NCBI GenBank assembly: GCA_019695435.1
Contig: JACTVF010000007.1
Coordinates: forward strand, 1 to 18,513
DNA: 18,513 nt
Direction of reading: 5' to 3'
Source: Methanoregulaceae archaeon
Lineage (GTDB): Archaea; Halobacteriota; Methanomicrobia; Methanomicrobiales; Methanospirillaceae
The notes beneath the pieces are model-generated. The model did no database searches. It saw nothing but the letters and a program-made list of their open reading frames with translations, and was not told the origin of the DNA. The translations under genes were made by a program, and so were the position numbers. This document shows positions 7,871-14,521 of this stretch, one piece after another. Position 1 is the stretch's first letter. Each line of letters opens with the position of its first letter.

Positions 7871-8476
7871 TTATTTGGTGGAGACCGGTGCTGCGACCTG
7901 CTCGACCTTGGACTTGATGATCTCGACCCGGCGGGTGGGGTAGAGGGTCTTTACGACCTTGAAAAGGTCGCGGGAGATCTCGCCCGAGACAATCCCGTTC
8001 ACGAGCGTCGTCAAATCCCATGCCTGTGTCTGAGTTGCAAGGCTTGCGAGGATCGCGTTTCTGAGCGCATGCTCCTGTGCGATGTTTGCCCGTGCAAAGG
8101 TATAGCAGCTGATCGTGAGCCGTACTTTCTTGTTGTCTTTTGTGATAACCTGCACGTGACAATCCACGCGGGAACTGCGGCGCTTGACAAGGGACCGCAG
8201 GTAATCGCGGGTCACTTCATGACCGACAAACTCGGTGTATGCCGCGTCACCGGTGACTTCTGCGATCTTGAAGCTCATCTTGATGTGCTGCTTGGCGTAG
8301 TCGTTCGTGATCTCACCTAGGGTCGACTGCATGATCCTGCCCCTGACGGTTTCAACATCGTTTGCAATGGTGTCTCCGATATACGCCTTGCCGAGGTTGT
8401 CGGGGGTGTATACCTTGAACCAGCTCTTGGCTTTCCAGCCTTCAACTCTTCTTCCAACCTGTTTTTTCTTTGCCAT
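7871..8476 (-). CDS. rps3ae: 30S ribosomal protein S3Ae (eS1)
   Basis: 201 residues, near the normal family length. It has the basic N-terminus MAKKKQVGRRVEGWKAKSWF, the characteristic YTPDNLGKAYIGDTIANDVE, and the central VDCHVQVITKDNKKVRLTIS. It is an archaeal/eukaryotic small-subunit protein near the mRNA exit region. ATG 8476 is fixed by the conserved MAKK start; only a weak GAGTTGA SD precedes it. It is the last gene of a four-gene operon, 36 nt after pcc1. Confidence 0.97.
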   Translation of the reverse strand: MAKKKQVGRRVEGWKAKSWFKVYTPDNLGKAYIGDTIANDVETVRGRIMQSTLGEITNDYAKQHIKMSFKIAEVTGDAAYTEFVGHEVTRDYLRSLVKRRSSRVDCHVQVITKDNKKVRLTISCYTFARANIAQEHALRNAILASLATQTQAWDLTTLVNGIVSGEISRDLFKVVKTLYPTRRVEIIKSKVEQVAAPVSTK

Positions 8477-8512
8477 AGTATCAACTCTGGATTTTTTTGT
8501 ATTCCTCTCGTC

Positions 8513-8749
8513 TCAGATTCCTGTCTTTTTTCGCGGGAGCGCTGTAGTCTCGTCCGCAATTGCCAGATTCATCAGGTAGTCGTCCACTGATGCAATGACC
8601 GACCGGATCTGCGCACCGTGGATCACGGTTGTGACCCGGTCGCCCTCTGCGGTTGTGGTCATGCCCTTAAGGTTGTCCGGTGCAAGTGATGACGCCACGC
8701 TCTGAGCATCCGTGTGTAAGGTGGTGATGAGACCATTTACCTGTATCAT
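8513..8749 (-). CDS. pcc1: KEOPS complex subunit Pcc1
   Basis: 78 residues, the normal size for Pcc1, the small dimerising subunit of the KEOPS complex that makes the t6A37 modification of ANN-decoding tRNAs. The C-terminal signature IRSVIASVDDYLMNLAIADE matches the family. A longer open frame extends 34 codons upstream, but that part lies inside the RecJ-like gene and has no family resemblance. The start is therefore placed at ATG 8749, which overlaps the upstream stop in an ATGA (8749-8746) and implies translational coupling. The position between a RecJ-like gene and S3Ae is a known archaeal arrangement. Confidence 0.92.
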   Translation of the reverse strand: MIQVNGLITTLHTDAQSVASSLAPDNLKGMTTTAEGDRVTTVIHGAQIRSVIASVDDYLMNLAIADETTALPRKKTGI

Positions 8750-9963
8750 GCAGCAAGCGCCTCCTCCCACCCTTTCACGAATGCTCGGACTTGGTCGCAG
8801 GGAACCGTTGCTCCTGCCCGGGTGTGATGCCCCCCGCCGTTTCCGCCGCATGCTGCGGCAAGATTCCGGACGAGCGGCCCGAGATCGGTCGTGACACCGT
8901 GGGGGGATCGTGCCGAGATCCGGCAGGCATCCCCCGAGCGTGCATACACGAGCACCGGTGCCTGGTGCAGCCGGTCCCGTGCAAGCACGTCGGCGATGTC
9001 GCTTGCAAGCGTTGCATTTTGGATTTCGTAGACTGCGTCACCCTCGTTTGCGGGACGCGCAGATTTCAGCGCGCCGATCACCTCGAGGTGGTGCCGCCGG
9101 GCAATCTCCCATGCCTTTTCGATCTCTGCTGACGAGCGTAAACAGAGTGCAACCGCAAGGTCGCCATGACCTGATTTGCCGCAGGCATCGATAACGGCGG
9201 TAAGCGCGTGGGCGTCCTCGATCACCTCGCGTTGGAGATGGAGGGTATCGCCGTAGAGCAGGGCTAGGCCTTCAGCGGATGTCTGCGGGGCGGATTTAAG
9301 CACCGCAAGGCTCATCAGCACATCGAGTTTCAGGCCGTTGGTGCCCTGTGCCTCGGTAAGCAGGTCAGCGACGGCGGAATCGTCCCCGCTGATCCCTTCA
9401 AGGTACGGGCTTGTAGCGAGCAACCACTGTTCGGCCATGTCGCGACCGGCAAGGGTCAGGCCCCGGTCCGGGACGATGATCCCGTTTGCCACGCCTTCGT
9501 TGAAGATCCCAAGGTTTCTGCCGGCAAATTCCTGGCCGTCACCGATGATACCGGGTATCACGAGTCCGGCAAGGTCGCGGTTATCCCCCATCTCATGGGC
9601 GACGATATACGCCATGCCGGCAGCGGAGAGTTCCCGGTCACCGTCGATCTTATCGAGCCGGGGGTTTGCGTGGAACTCGCCTTCAAACAGCGGAAGGTGG
9701 TGATCCACCACCATTGTTTCAGGGGGCAGGTTCTCCATGCCGGACCCGAGATCGCACAGAAGCGATGCCGAATCGTGGGAGAGGCCGGCGGACGGGATCT
9801 CCGCACAGACTCTCAACCGGAACCGTATGCCCGTCCTGAGCATCGCATGGCAGAGAATAGCCCCGGCTGCGATGCCGTCAGCATCGTGGTGTGCATACAC
9901 CTCGACGTACTGCTGGCGGCGGATCTGGTCGGCGACGGTTTTTGCGGCTTCTTCAAGTGACAT
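8746..9963 (-). CDS. DHH-family phosphoesterase, archaeal RecJ-like nuclease
   Basis: 405 residues. The DHH domain shows motif I YAHHDADGIAAGAIL (Asp27, Asp29), motif II LLCDLGSG (Asp71) and motif III MVVDHH (Asp87-His88-His89). The C-terminal DHHA1 domain has the glycine-rich GGNGGGHHTRAG (373-384). These are the metal-binding and substrate elements of RecJ-type 5'-3' nucleases. Archaeal relatives include GAN, which works with GINS at the replication fork, and HAN-type 3' exonucleases; motifs alone do not separate these. The ATG at 9963 lies 25 nt after the S15 stop with no strong SD. The stop overlaps the pcc1 start. Confidence 0.93.
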   Translation of the reverse strand: MSLEEAAKTVADQIRRQQYVEVYAHHDADGIAAGAILCHAMLRTGIRFRLRVCAEIPSAGLSHDSASLLCDLGSGMENLPPETMVVDHHLPLFEGEFHANPRLDKIDGDRELSAAGMAYIVAHEMGDNRDLAGLVIPGIIGDGQEFAGRNLGIFNEGVANGIIVPDRGLTLAGRDMAEQWLLATSPYLEGISGDDSAVADLLTEAQGTNGLKLDVLMSLAVLKSAPQTSAEGLALLYGDTLHLQREVIEDAHALTAVIDACGKSGHGDLAVALCLRSSAEIEKAWEIARRHHLEVIGALKSARPANEGDAVYEIQNATLASDIADVLARDRLHQAPVLVYARSGDACRISARSPHGVTTDLGPLVRNLAAACGGNGGGHHTRAGATVPCDQVRAFVKGWEEALAA

Positions 9964-9988
9964 GGGGATCGGCAGACGATATACGGGA

Positions 9989-10447
9989 TTATCTGGACAG
10001 CAGGATTTCGGTAGTCTCCGGCTTGTAGGTAAAGTCTGCGGGCAGCTTTTTCGTGCCGGTGTAGTACTTCACGAGCCGGCGAATCTTGGCCTCGACAAGG
10101 TGAAGCTGTCTTTTATTGTGCAGATCCTTTGCATTGTCTCCCAGGTGCTTGCGCAGCTTAAGCGCTTTTATCATGAGGTCGCGGAGATCCTCGGGGATCT
10201 CGGAGCTGACCTTGTTCTCTTTTAAGATGTCGCCGATACGCTTGCCGGTGACCATCTTGACATCGGGAACGCCATAGCGGTCCCGCAGGATAAGGCCAAT
10301 CATACTGCCCGATGTACCTTCCTTACGGAGATCGACGATAAGTTTCTCGATCGCTGCCTTGTCCGTGTTGGACCAGGCAGGCGCTTCTTTCCGCGCAGGC
10401 CGCACAGAGCTTGACTTTCCTCTTCTTCTGGCGTGCATTCGTGCCAT
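9989..10447 (-). CDS. rps15: 30S ribosomal protein S15 (uS15), archaeal type
   Basis: 152 residues. It opens MARMHARRRGKSSSVRPARK, the archaeal/eukaryotic extension absent from the shorter bacterial S15. The core follows with LRDRYGVPDVKMVTGKRIG and HLGDNAKDLHNKRQLHLVEAKIRRL in two adjacent stretches. The frame is open 26 codons further upstream, but ATG 10447 is preferred because GGAGGT sits 7 nt before it (10460-10455) and the family starts MARMH. It binds the 16S rRNA three-way junction h20-h21-h22. It is the first gene of the S15 - RecJ-like - Pcc1 - S3Ae operon, and its upstream region can form an elaborate leader structure (see 10470-10564). Confidence 0.97.
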   Translation of the reverse strand: MARMHARRRGKSSSVRPARKEAPAWSNTDKAAIEKLIVDLRKEGTSGSMIGLILRDRYGVPDVKMVTGKRIGDILKENKVSSEIPEDLRDLMIKALKLRKHLGDNAKDLHNKRQLHLVEAKIRRLVKYYTGTKKLPADFTYKPETTEILLSR

Positions 10448-10469
10448 AGTTATACCTCCGGTTACGGTT

Positions 10470-10564
10470 ATGTAAGTCCAGAAAAGTGCAGTATGCTTAC
10501 TGACTCTCTGTAATCCCAAAGCCATGTTTGAGGCCGTGCCAAAAACGGCACGTCGGACTTACAT
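10470..10564 (-). promoter_or_regulatory. Candidate structured 5' leader of the S15 operon
   Basis: In the minus-strand transcript a perfect 10-nt inverted repeat (ATGTAAGTCC at 10564-10555, GGACTTACAT at 10479-10470) can close a 95-nt domain, with one further G-U pair inside. Within it are hairpins CGTGCC/GGCACG (6 bp, loop GTTTTT), CCT(C)AAA/TTTGGG (6 bp with one bulge, 6-nt loop) and CAGTA/TACTG with loop AGCA (10502-10489). The domain ends 10 nt before the SD. Bacterial S15 represses its own mRNA through similar junction mimics; whether this is such a device is inference. The TTTTAAAA at 10584-10577, if used as TATA, would start RNA inside the closing stem, which weakens the idea unless an upstream box is used. 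Confidence 0.4.
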
Positions 10565-10569
10565 CTGTC

Positions 10570-10590
10570 AGCACTCTTTTAAAAAGTGCT
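10570..10590. promoter_or_regulatory. Palindrome around TTTTAAAA in the S15/HEPN divergent region
   Basis: Arms AGCACT (10570-10575) and AGTGCT (10585-10590) flank the symmetric TTTTAAAA (10577-10584). The core could serve as a TATA box for either direction, and the flanking arms could be an operator or a BRE-like element. Other A/T elements nearby are AATAATA and AATATTAAG, at about 10595-10620. It lies between two divergent genes and is the probable shared promoter area. Confidence 0.4.
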
Positions 10591-10722
10591 ATCCTATTAT
10601 TGACTCCTGCAAATATTAAGGGTATCTGTGGCCGGGCCGCGCTCATCGCAGTGTGCCCGGGATATCCGGCACCACTCCTGCCCGTATCTTTTTACCGTAC
10701 GAAACAGAAACGGGATGGTACG

Positions 10723-11460
10723 ATGGACGAGAAAAACCGGGAGCTGCCCGATGATGGGATCGTTATCCGGTTCCGTGACTGTTTCTCCGTGCGGTATATC
10801 CAGTCTGCCGCCCTGCTCTGCCGGTTGGGGTACCAGCTGGAAAAAGAATATGCCAAAACTGGTACTTTGTCCGCGGAGCTGCGCCTCCGGCACGAGGCAT
10901 TTGTCCTCAACGCGCTCTTCTCTTCGGTTGCATTTCTCGAGTCTACCATCAACGAGCTCTGGTCCGACGCGGCAGACAACGCGTATTTCTTTTCTGATGA
11001 AAGGAACGAGGCGTTGTTCCAGGCTGTCGGGGAGAAATGGAAGAACGAGAACTACTTTGATCGCACACCGTTGCCGAATAAATACCAGAAGATCCTGGAA
11101 ATAGGAGAAAAACCCCTTTTCGATGAGAACGATCAGGTATTCTCCGGTATGCGGGACCTGATCGGGATCCGGAACTACCTGATGCATTACCGCCGCGAAT
11201 GGGTGGTTATCCGGACAGACCGGACACCCGGTTACCACGTGGAGACCCATGCGGAAAAATTTGAGCGGCTTCTTAAAAACCGGTTTGGCGAGAACCCGCT
11301 GGCCCCAAAAAACCTGCCGTTCTTCCCGGACCGGTGTCTTGGCCACGGGTGTGCCGAGTGGGCAGTAACGACCAGCCTTTCCTTCACGGACCGGTTTTTC
11401 CGGAATCTTGACCTGCCCGCGCCCTACGATGGGATACGGGATGAACTTACGACGCGGTGA
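10723..11460 (+). CDS. Hypothetical protein with HEPN-like RNxxxH motif
   Basis: 245 residues from ATG 10723, which follows a GGATGGT SD-like string; the frame is open 65 codons further up, but that part crosses the promoter region and looks non-coding. No named family is recognised. The protein is mostly helical and acidic. A helix at about 57-80 (HEAFVLNALFSSVAFLESTI) and the segment MRDLIGIRNYLMHYRREW (143-160) resemble the two core helices of HEPN domains, the second with R150-N151-x3-H155, the Rx4-6H motif of HEPN ribonucleases. The C-terminal third has LGHGCAEWAV and is unassigned. It stands alone, divergent from the S15 operon, with no MNT nucleotidyltransferase partner beside it. It could be an RNase toxin, an RNA-binding protein or a non-catalytic HEPN scaffold. 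Confidence 0.72.
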   Translation: MDEKNRELPDDGIVIRFRDCFSVRYIQSAALLCRLGYQLEKEYAKTGTLSAELRLRHEAFVLNALFSSVAFLESTINELWSDAADNAYFFSDERNEALFQAVGEKWKNENYFDRTPLPNKYQKILEIGEKPLFDENDQVFSGMRDLIGIRNYLMHYRREWVVIRTDRTPGYHVETHAEKFERLLKNRFGENPLAPKNLPFFPDRCLGHGCAEWAVTTSLSFTDRFFRNLDLPAPYDGIRDELTTR

Positions 11461-11601
11461 CTGGGCTGGGATACCGGATCCTTCTTGACGCGCCCACCCG
11501 GGAGTTCCTCATGAGAGATATACTTTTAGACAACTGATATTTCAGGCAATCCTTGCGTACCGAGAAAAACTGCGTGAAGACTAATCGAAAACTATCGGGC
11601 G

Positions 11602-11624
11602 AAAAAAGTTCCTGGCTGCCAGCC
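11602..11624 (-). terminator. Hairpin plus T6 terminator after the zinc-ribbon gene
   Basis: On the minus strand GGCT-GGC-AGCC (11624-11614) is followed 6 nt later by T6 (11607-11602), starting about 10 nt past the zinc-ribbon stop codon. It probably ends the GTPase/zinc-ribbon operon. Confidence 0.5.
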
Positions 11625-11633
11625 TTGGGGTCC

Positions 11634-12047
11634 TTACCTTTTTTTAGCCTTTTTCTTCTTTGGTGTGTCCTTTGCCATGGACATCAGATCGATGATATAA
11701 TTGCCCTCTTCGCCGCCGATACTTACGATCCGCTCGTCGCTCTTTGCCATCTTGTCGATGTTGAGCTCGTAGGAGCCCGGGCCCACGATCCGGATCGTCT
11801 CGACCCGGTCGAACATCTCGACTTCTTTTTTTGCCTTACCCCTGACCTTGGGTTCGACAACCTCGAGGACTTCTTCTTTTGATTCTCCGGCGATCTCCTC
11901 GATCGATTTCTCTTCGAATACATCCTTGTTGATCTCAGACTCCTTGACGTAGAGGAATTTTTTGCCGCCGCAGCTCGCGCAGCCTTTGAGGATCTCGGTT
12001 GACCCGTCCTTATATTCCCTGCCGCATTTCGTACACTTGTGTGGCAT
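11634..12047 (-). CDS. Zinc-ribbon protein, DUF2072-like (archaeal GTPase-associated)
   Basis: 137 residues. N-terminal zinc ribbon with Cys5-x2-Cys8 (CTKCG) and Cys23-x2-Cys26 (CASCG). An acidic, probably flexible middle follows (about 35-75), then a compact conserved region with the core RIVGPGSYELNIDKMAKSD, and a Lys-rich tail (KKKKAKKR). This layout fits the archaeal zinc-ribbon family COG3364/DUF2072, usually encoded next to an Era-like GTPase; family assignment is from memory of the pattern. The gene starts 14 nt after the GTPase stop, with GGAGG about 9 nt before ATG, so the two are co-transcribed. Function is unknown; the basic tail and ribbon suggest nucleic-acid or ribosome contact. 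Confidence 0.78.
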   Translation of the reverse strand: MPHKCTKCGREYKDGSTEILKGCASCGGKKFLYVKESEINKDVFEEKSIEEIAGESKEEVLEVVEPKVRGKAKKEVEMFDRVETIRIVGPGSYELNIDKMAKSDERIVSIGGEEGNYIIDLMSMAKDTPKKKKAKKR

Positions 12048-12061
12048 GATTCCTCCAGCAA

Positions 12062-12715
12062 TCAGGCGAAGTTATGGATCATCTTCTCGTACAGCTCTTC
12101 CGTGTTCCGGCCCTCAAGGCCTGAGATCGCAACGACCGGGTGCTGGGGGAAGGCGCTCCGGATCCGTGACGGGGTAGCCTCGGGCAGATCGATCTTGTTT
12201 GCAACAATGATCACCGGCAGATCCCGGCTCTCAATGATCCCCACCATCATGATATTGACCTGCATGAAGGGATCAAGCGTCGCGTCCAGCATGTAGATGA
12301 CCCCGTCGATATCCTCGCGCAGCCAGTGCATCGCTTCGGCAACTCCCTCGGTCGCTTCCCGGGCCCGGATGATCGCCTCATCTTTCTCCATCCCGAATTC
12401 CAGAAACTCGTGGTAATCGATCTTCGTCGTAACTCCCGGGGTATCGACGATATCGATCGTTACCGTATGACCGTTAGCCCCCGAGATCACGATATCTTCG
12501 CGCTTGCGTGCCCTCCGGGTCTCGTGCGGGATCTCGCTCACCGGCCCGACCGCATCTCCGGTCCAGTCCCGGGCGATCCGGTTTGCAAGCGTGGTCTTGC
12601 CGGCGTTGGGCGGCCCGTAGATCCCGATCCGGGTACGCTTCTTTTTGAAAAACCGCTTGAGAAATACGGATAATTTCTTTTTTGCATTCCCTAATCTCTT
12701 GGAAAATGTCGTCAT
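12062..12715 (-). CDS. Era-like small GTP-binding protein
   Basis: 217 residues from ATG 12715, preceded by GAGAGG. An upstream extension of 74 codons in the same frame lacks family character and crosses the intergenic region, so it was dropped. A basic N-terminal helix (KRLGNAKKKLSVFLKRFFKK) comes first, then the G1 P-loop GPPNAGKTT (34-42), G3 DTPG (91-94), G4 NKID (173-176) and G5 ISG (197-199). There is no C-terminal KH domain, so it is not a true Era; it matches the short archaeal Era-like GTPases paired with the zinc-ribbon protein that follows. The basic helix could bind RNA or membrane. In many euryarchaea a DUF2073 gene accompanies this pair; none is present here. Confidence 0.88.
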   Translation of the reverse strand: MTTFSKRLGNAKKKLSVFLKRFFKKKRTRIGIYGPPNAGKTTLANRIARDWTGDAVGPVSEIPHETRRARKREDIVISGANGHTVTIDIVDTPGVTTKIDYHEFLEFGMEKDEAIIRAREATEGVAEAMHWLREDIDGVIYMLDATLDPFMQVNIMMVGIIESRDLPVIIVANKIDLPEATPSRIRSAFPQHPVVAISGLEGRNTEELYEKMIHNFA

Positions 12716-12894
12716 AGGGCCTCTCTTTTTGTCTGTATGGTGTGCTTGTACAATCGATTCACCATTTAGCGTTAGTAATGTTTGGAGAGGGTTCTTTATT
12801 ATGTTTCTCGTACCGCCCGTCACGATGCTCTCGTAATATCCCTCCGGATGATTTTTTCTATTACCCGGCCGCATGGGCTTGTGTCGCTGCCAAA

Positions 12895-12908
12895 TTGTAT
12901 TTATACAA
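12895..12908. promoter_or_regulatory. Palindromic box A of the CBS-gene array
   Basis: TTGTAT-TT-ATACAA is a perfect 6-bp inverted repeat with a 2-base centre. It contains TTTATACA for the + strand and TATAAATA for the minus strand. On the + strand RNA would start near 12930, giving a leader of about 35 nt before the CBS array. On the minus strand it would give the GTPase gene a leader of about 160 nt. The symmetry allows use by both divergent operons or binding of a dimeric regulator. Confidence 0.55.
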
Positions 12909-12951
12909 GGGGCGGAAAGGATGCTAATTGTAATCATCAGCCAGGCATTTC

Positions 12952-12961
12952 AAGGAGGTGA
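12952..12961 (+). promoter_or_regulatory. Near-perfect Shine-Dalgarno for the first CBS gene
   Basis: AAGGAGGTGA, fully complementary to the usual archaeal 16S 3' end, begins 13 nt before ATG 12965. It is the strongest ribosome binding site in the window and fixes the start. Confidence 0.8.
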
Positions 12962-12964
12962 CTC

Positions 12965-13531
12965 ATGAAAAAGACAACCAACACGATCCGGTTTGAGACC
13001 CGCGTCCCATTGAGCGAAGTGATGAAACGCAACCCGACCATGGTCAGCAGCGAGGCCACTGTCGCAAAGGCGGCAAAAGCCATGTGCCGCGAAGAGGTCG
13101 GGAGCGTCATCATCCTCCAGAGGAACAAGCCCATCGGCATTGTCACGGAGGAGGACATCAACTGCAAGGTGGTGGCAAAGGATATCAGGCCAAGTACAGT
13201 TCAGGTAAGTACAATCATGAGTACGCCACTCATTACGGTGAGTGCGGACAAGACGGTAGCGGATGCAGCCCAGATGATGGTCAAGCACAAGGTCAGGAGA
13301 CTTCCCGTGGTCGACAAGACCGGCAAGGTCATTGGTATCGTGACCGTCCGGGATCTCCTGACCGTCTCAAACGAACAAAACGAGCTCCTGACCGATCTCA
13401 TCGAGATCAACCGTGAGGAGCATATCGAGGTGGGCATGTGTAACCGATGCAGTCAGATGTCTGATGATCTCAAGCGTGTGGACAGCGTCCTTCTCTGCCC
13501 CCGCTGCCGTGAGGAGGATACCCTTACATGA
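12965..13531 (+). CDS. CBS-domain pair with C-terminal zinc ribbon (CBS array gene 1)
   Basis: 188 residues. Two CBS modules, about 17-70 and 81-135, form one Bateman unit. Both end in the ribose-phosphate-binding pattern G-h-h-T-x-x-D (GIVTEED and GIVTVRD), so both sites look able to bind an adenine nucleotide or related ligand. After a helical linker, a zinc ribbon uses Cys159-x2-Cys162 and Cys178-x2-Cys181. The start is set by a strong SD. The stop overlaps the next start (ATGA, 13528-13531). The ribbon makes this the only member of the array with a possible output or contact domain; binding of nucleic acid or of the other subunits is inference. Confidence 0.9.
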   Translation: MKKTTNTIRFETRVPLSEVMKRNPTMVSSEATVAKAAKAMCREEVGSVIILQRNKPIGIVTEEDINCKVVAKDIRPSTVQVSTIMSTPLITVSADKTVADAAQMMVKHKVRRLPVVDKTGKVIGIVTVRDLLTVSNEQNELLTDLIEINREEHIEVGMCNRCSQMSDDLKRVDSVLLCPRCREEDTLT

Positions 13532-14277
13532 AAACGGCACGGAATTTCATGCTTGAGATTCCTGTGCTCACCTTTCATGACGGGATAACCAAGGCACGAC
13601 AGATCTTAAGAGACGACCGGTTCCGTGAGGTCTATGTCACCGGCATCAAAAAGGATCTGCTGGGGTATGTCGATATCACGGATGCACTGCGGGTTACCGC
13701 GACAAAGTCGAACGTAACCGTCGAGGGATTCGTGAAGGATGCAGCATGCGCCGGCCCTGAGGCCTCCATCGAGAGCGTGGCAAAGGTCATGCGGGAATTT
13801 CGTACCGACAGCGCCGCCATCATTGACGGGAGCCGTCATATCCTTGGCGGGGTGTTCCTCTCTGACCTGTTCCCGGTCATCATCTCCCGGAACGAACTTT
13901 CGGGCCGGGTAAGCACCCATATGTCAAAGAAGATCACAGCTGCGGACCCGGCTGACACGCTCCAGCAGGTCTACGCGAAGATCGTGGAGAGCGGGTTTAC
14001 TGCGTTCCCGGTGATAAAGAAAAAAAGGCTTGTCGGCCTCATCTCCCGCCGTGACCTTATCCGGTCGGGCGGGGTGCGGTCGGCGATTGCCCAGAGCAGC
14101 ACAAAGACGGTTGAGGACGTTATGGCAAAAGAAGTAATCACGGTCTCGGGGGGGGTGTCGTTGTCCGAGGCGGCCCGGCTCATGGTCGACAACGATGTGA
14201 GCCGGCTCCCCGTCCTTGACGGTGTGACCCTTATCGGGATCCTCGACCGGCACGACGTCCTTGCCGGGCTTGTGTAA
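13528..14277 (+). CDS. Four-CBS protein (CBS array gene 2)
   Basis: 249 residues made almost wholly of four CBS modules, about 5-58, 64-118, 127-182 and 194-249, with no other domain. Only the third keeps the canonical ligand pattern (GLISRRD). The others are altered (GYVDITD, GGVFLSD, GILDRHD), suggesting fewer bound nucleotides or different ligands. It overlaps gene 1 by ATGA, so the two are coupled. A 244-bp gap then separates it from genes 3-5. Four-module CBS proteins form two stacked Bateman units; here they could assemble with the other array products. Confidence 0.9.
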   Translation: MKTARNFMLEIPVLTFHDGITKARQILRDDRFREVYVTGIKKDLLGYVDITDALRVTATKSNVTVEGFVKDAACAGPEASIESVAKVMREFRTDSAAIIDGSRHILGGVFLSDLFPVIISRNELSGRVSTHMSKKITAADPADTLQQVYAKIVESGFTAFPVIKKKRLVGLISRRDLIRSGGVRSAIAQSSTKTVEDVMAKEVITVSGGVSLSEAARLMVDNDVSRLPVLDGVTLIGILDRHDVLAGLV

Positions 14278-14310
14278 CACGGGCGGTATCCGCAAGACAA
14301 GGGGACAACG

Positions 14311-14463
14311 ATGCAATCGGGATCGGCACGCGATGAAGGAACGATACAAAAACCACGAACGGCACGATGCACAGGAAACCCTGTAGACAACCAATACCAG
14401 AATCAAACGGGCGGAAACGAACAGGATAAAAAAGAGAGCCGGCGGGATGCAGCACCCGTATAA
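14311..14463 (+). CDS. Possible small ORF, 50 codons, between CBS genes 2 and 3
   Basis: ATG 14311, preceded by AGGGG about 7-8 nt upstream, opens a 50-codon frame ending TAA 14461-14463. The peptide is very polar (Gln, Asn, Arg, Asp, Gly, Lys), predicted disordered by eye, without membrane segment or recognised motif. It fills most of the 244-bp gap, in the same direction as the CBS genes. The polar bias may simply reflect the A-rich base composition, so it may not be translated. Confidence 0.27.
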   Translation: MQSGSARDEGTIQKPRTARCTGNPVDNQYQNQTGGNEQDKKESRRDAAPV

Positions 14464-14468
14464 TCTAT
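14459..14468 (+). promoter_or_regulatory. Candidate box A for CBS array genes 3-5
   Basis: TATAATCTAT in the gap before gene 3. The predicted RNA start near 14490 would leave a leader of about 30 nt that includes the GGAGG SD. This suggests that genes 3-5 can be transcribed apart from genes 1-2. Confidence 0.42.
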
Positions 14469-14521
14469 GCAGATGCCGGTTACGGCACTAAGCTGGCAGA
14501 TAATTAAAAAACGGAGGAACG

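Noticed and set aside
8750..8851. Upstream extension of Pcc1 to 8851
   Set aside because: It overlaps the conserved C-terminal DHHA1 part of the RecJ-like gene and would add 34 basic residues not typical of Pcc1.
10597..11346. 249-codon minus strand open frame opposite the HEPN-like gene
   Set aside because: The + strand frame has the RNxxxH motif, helix pattern and a plausible start; the antisense frame has no recognisable feature and begins within the + strand gene.
12716..12937. N-terminal extension of the GTPase to ATG 12937
   Set aside because: The extension has no family resemblance and lies over the promoter region; ATG 12715 has an SD and gives the normal protein length.
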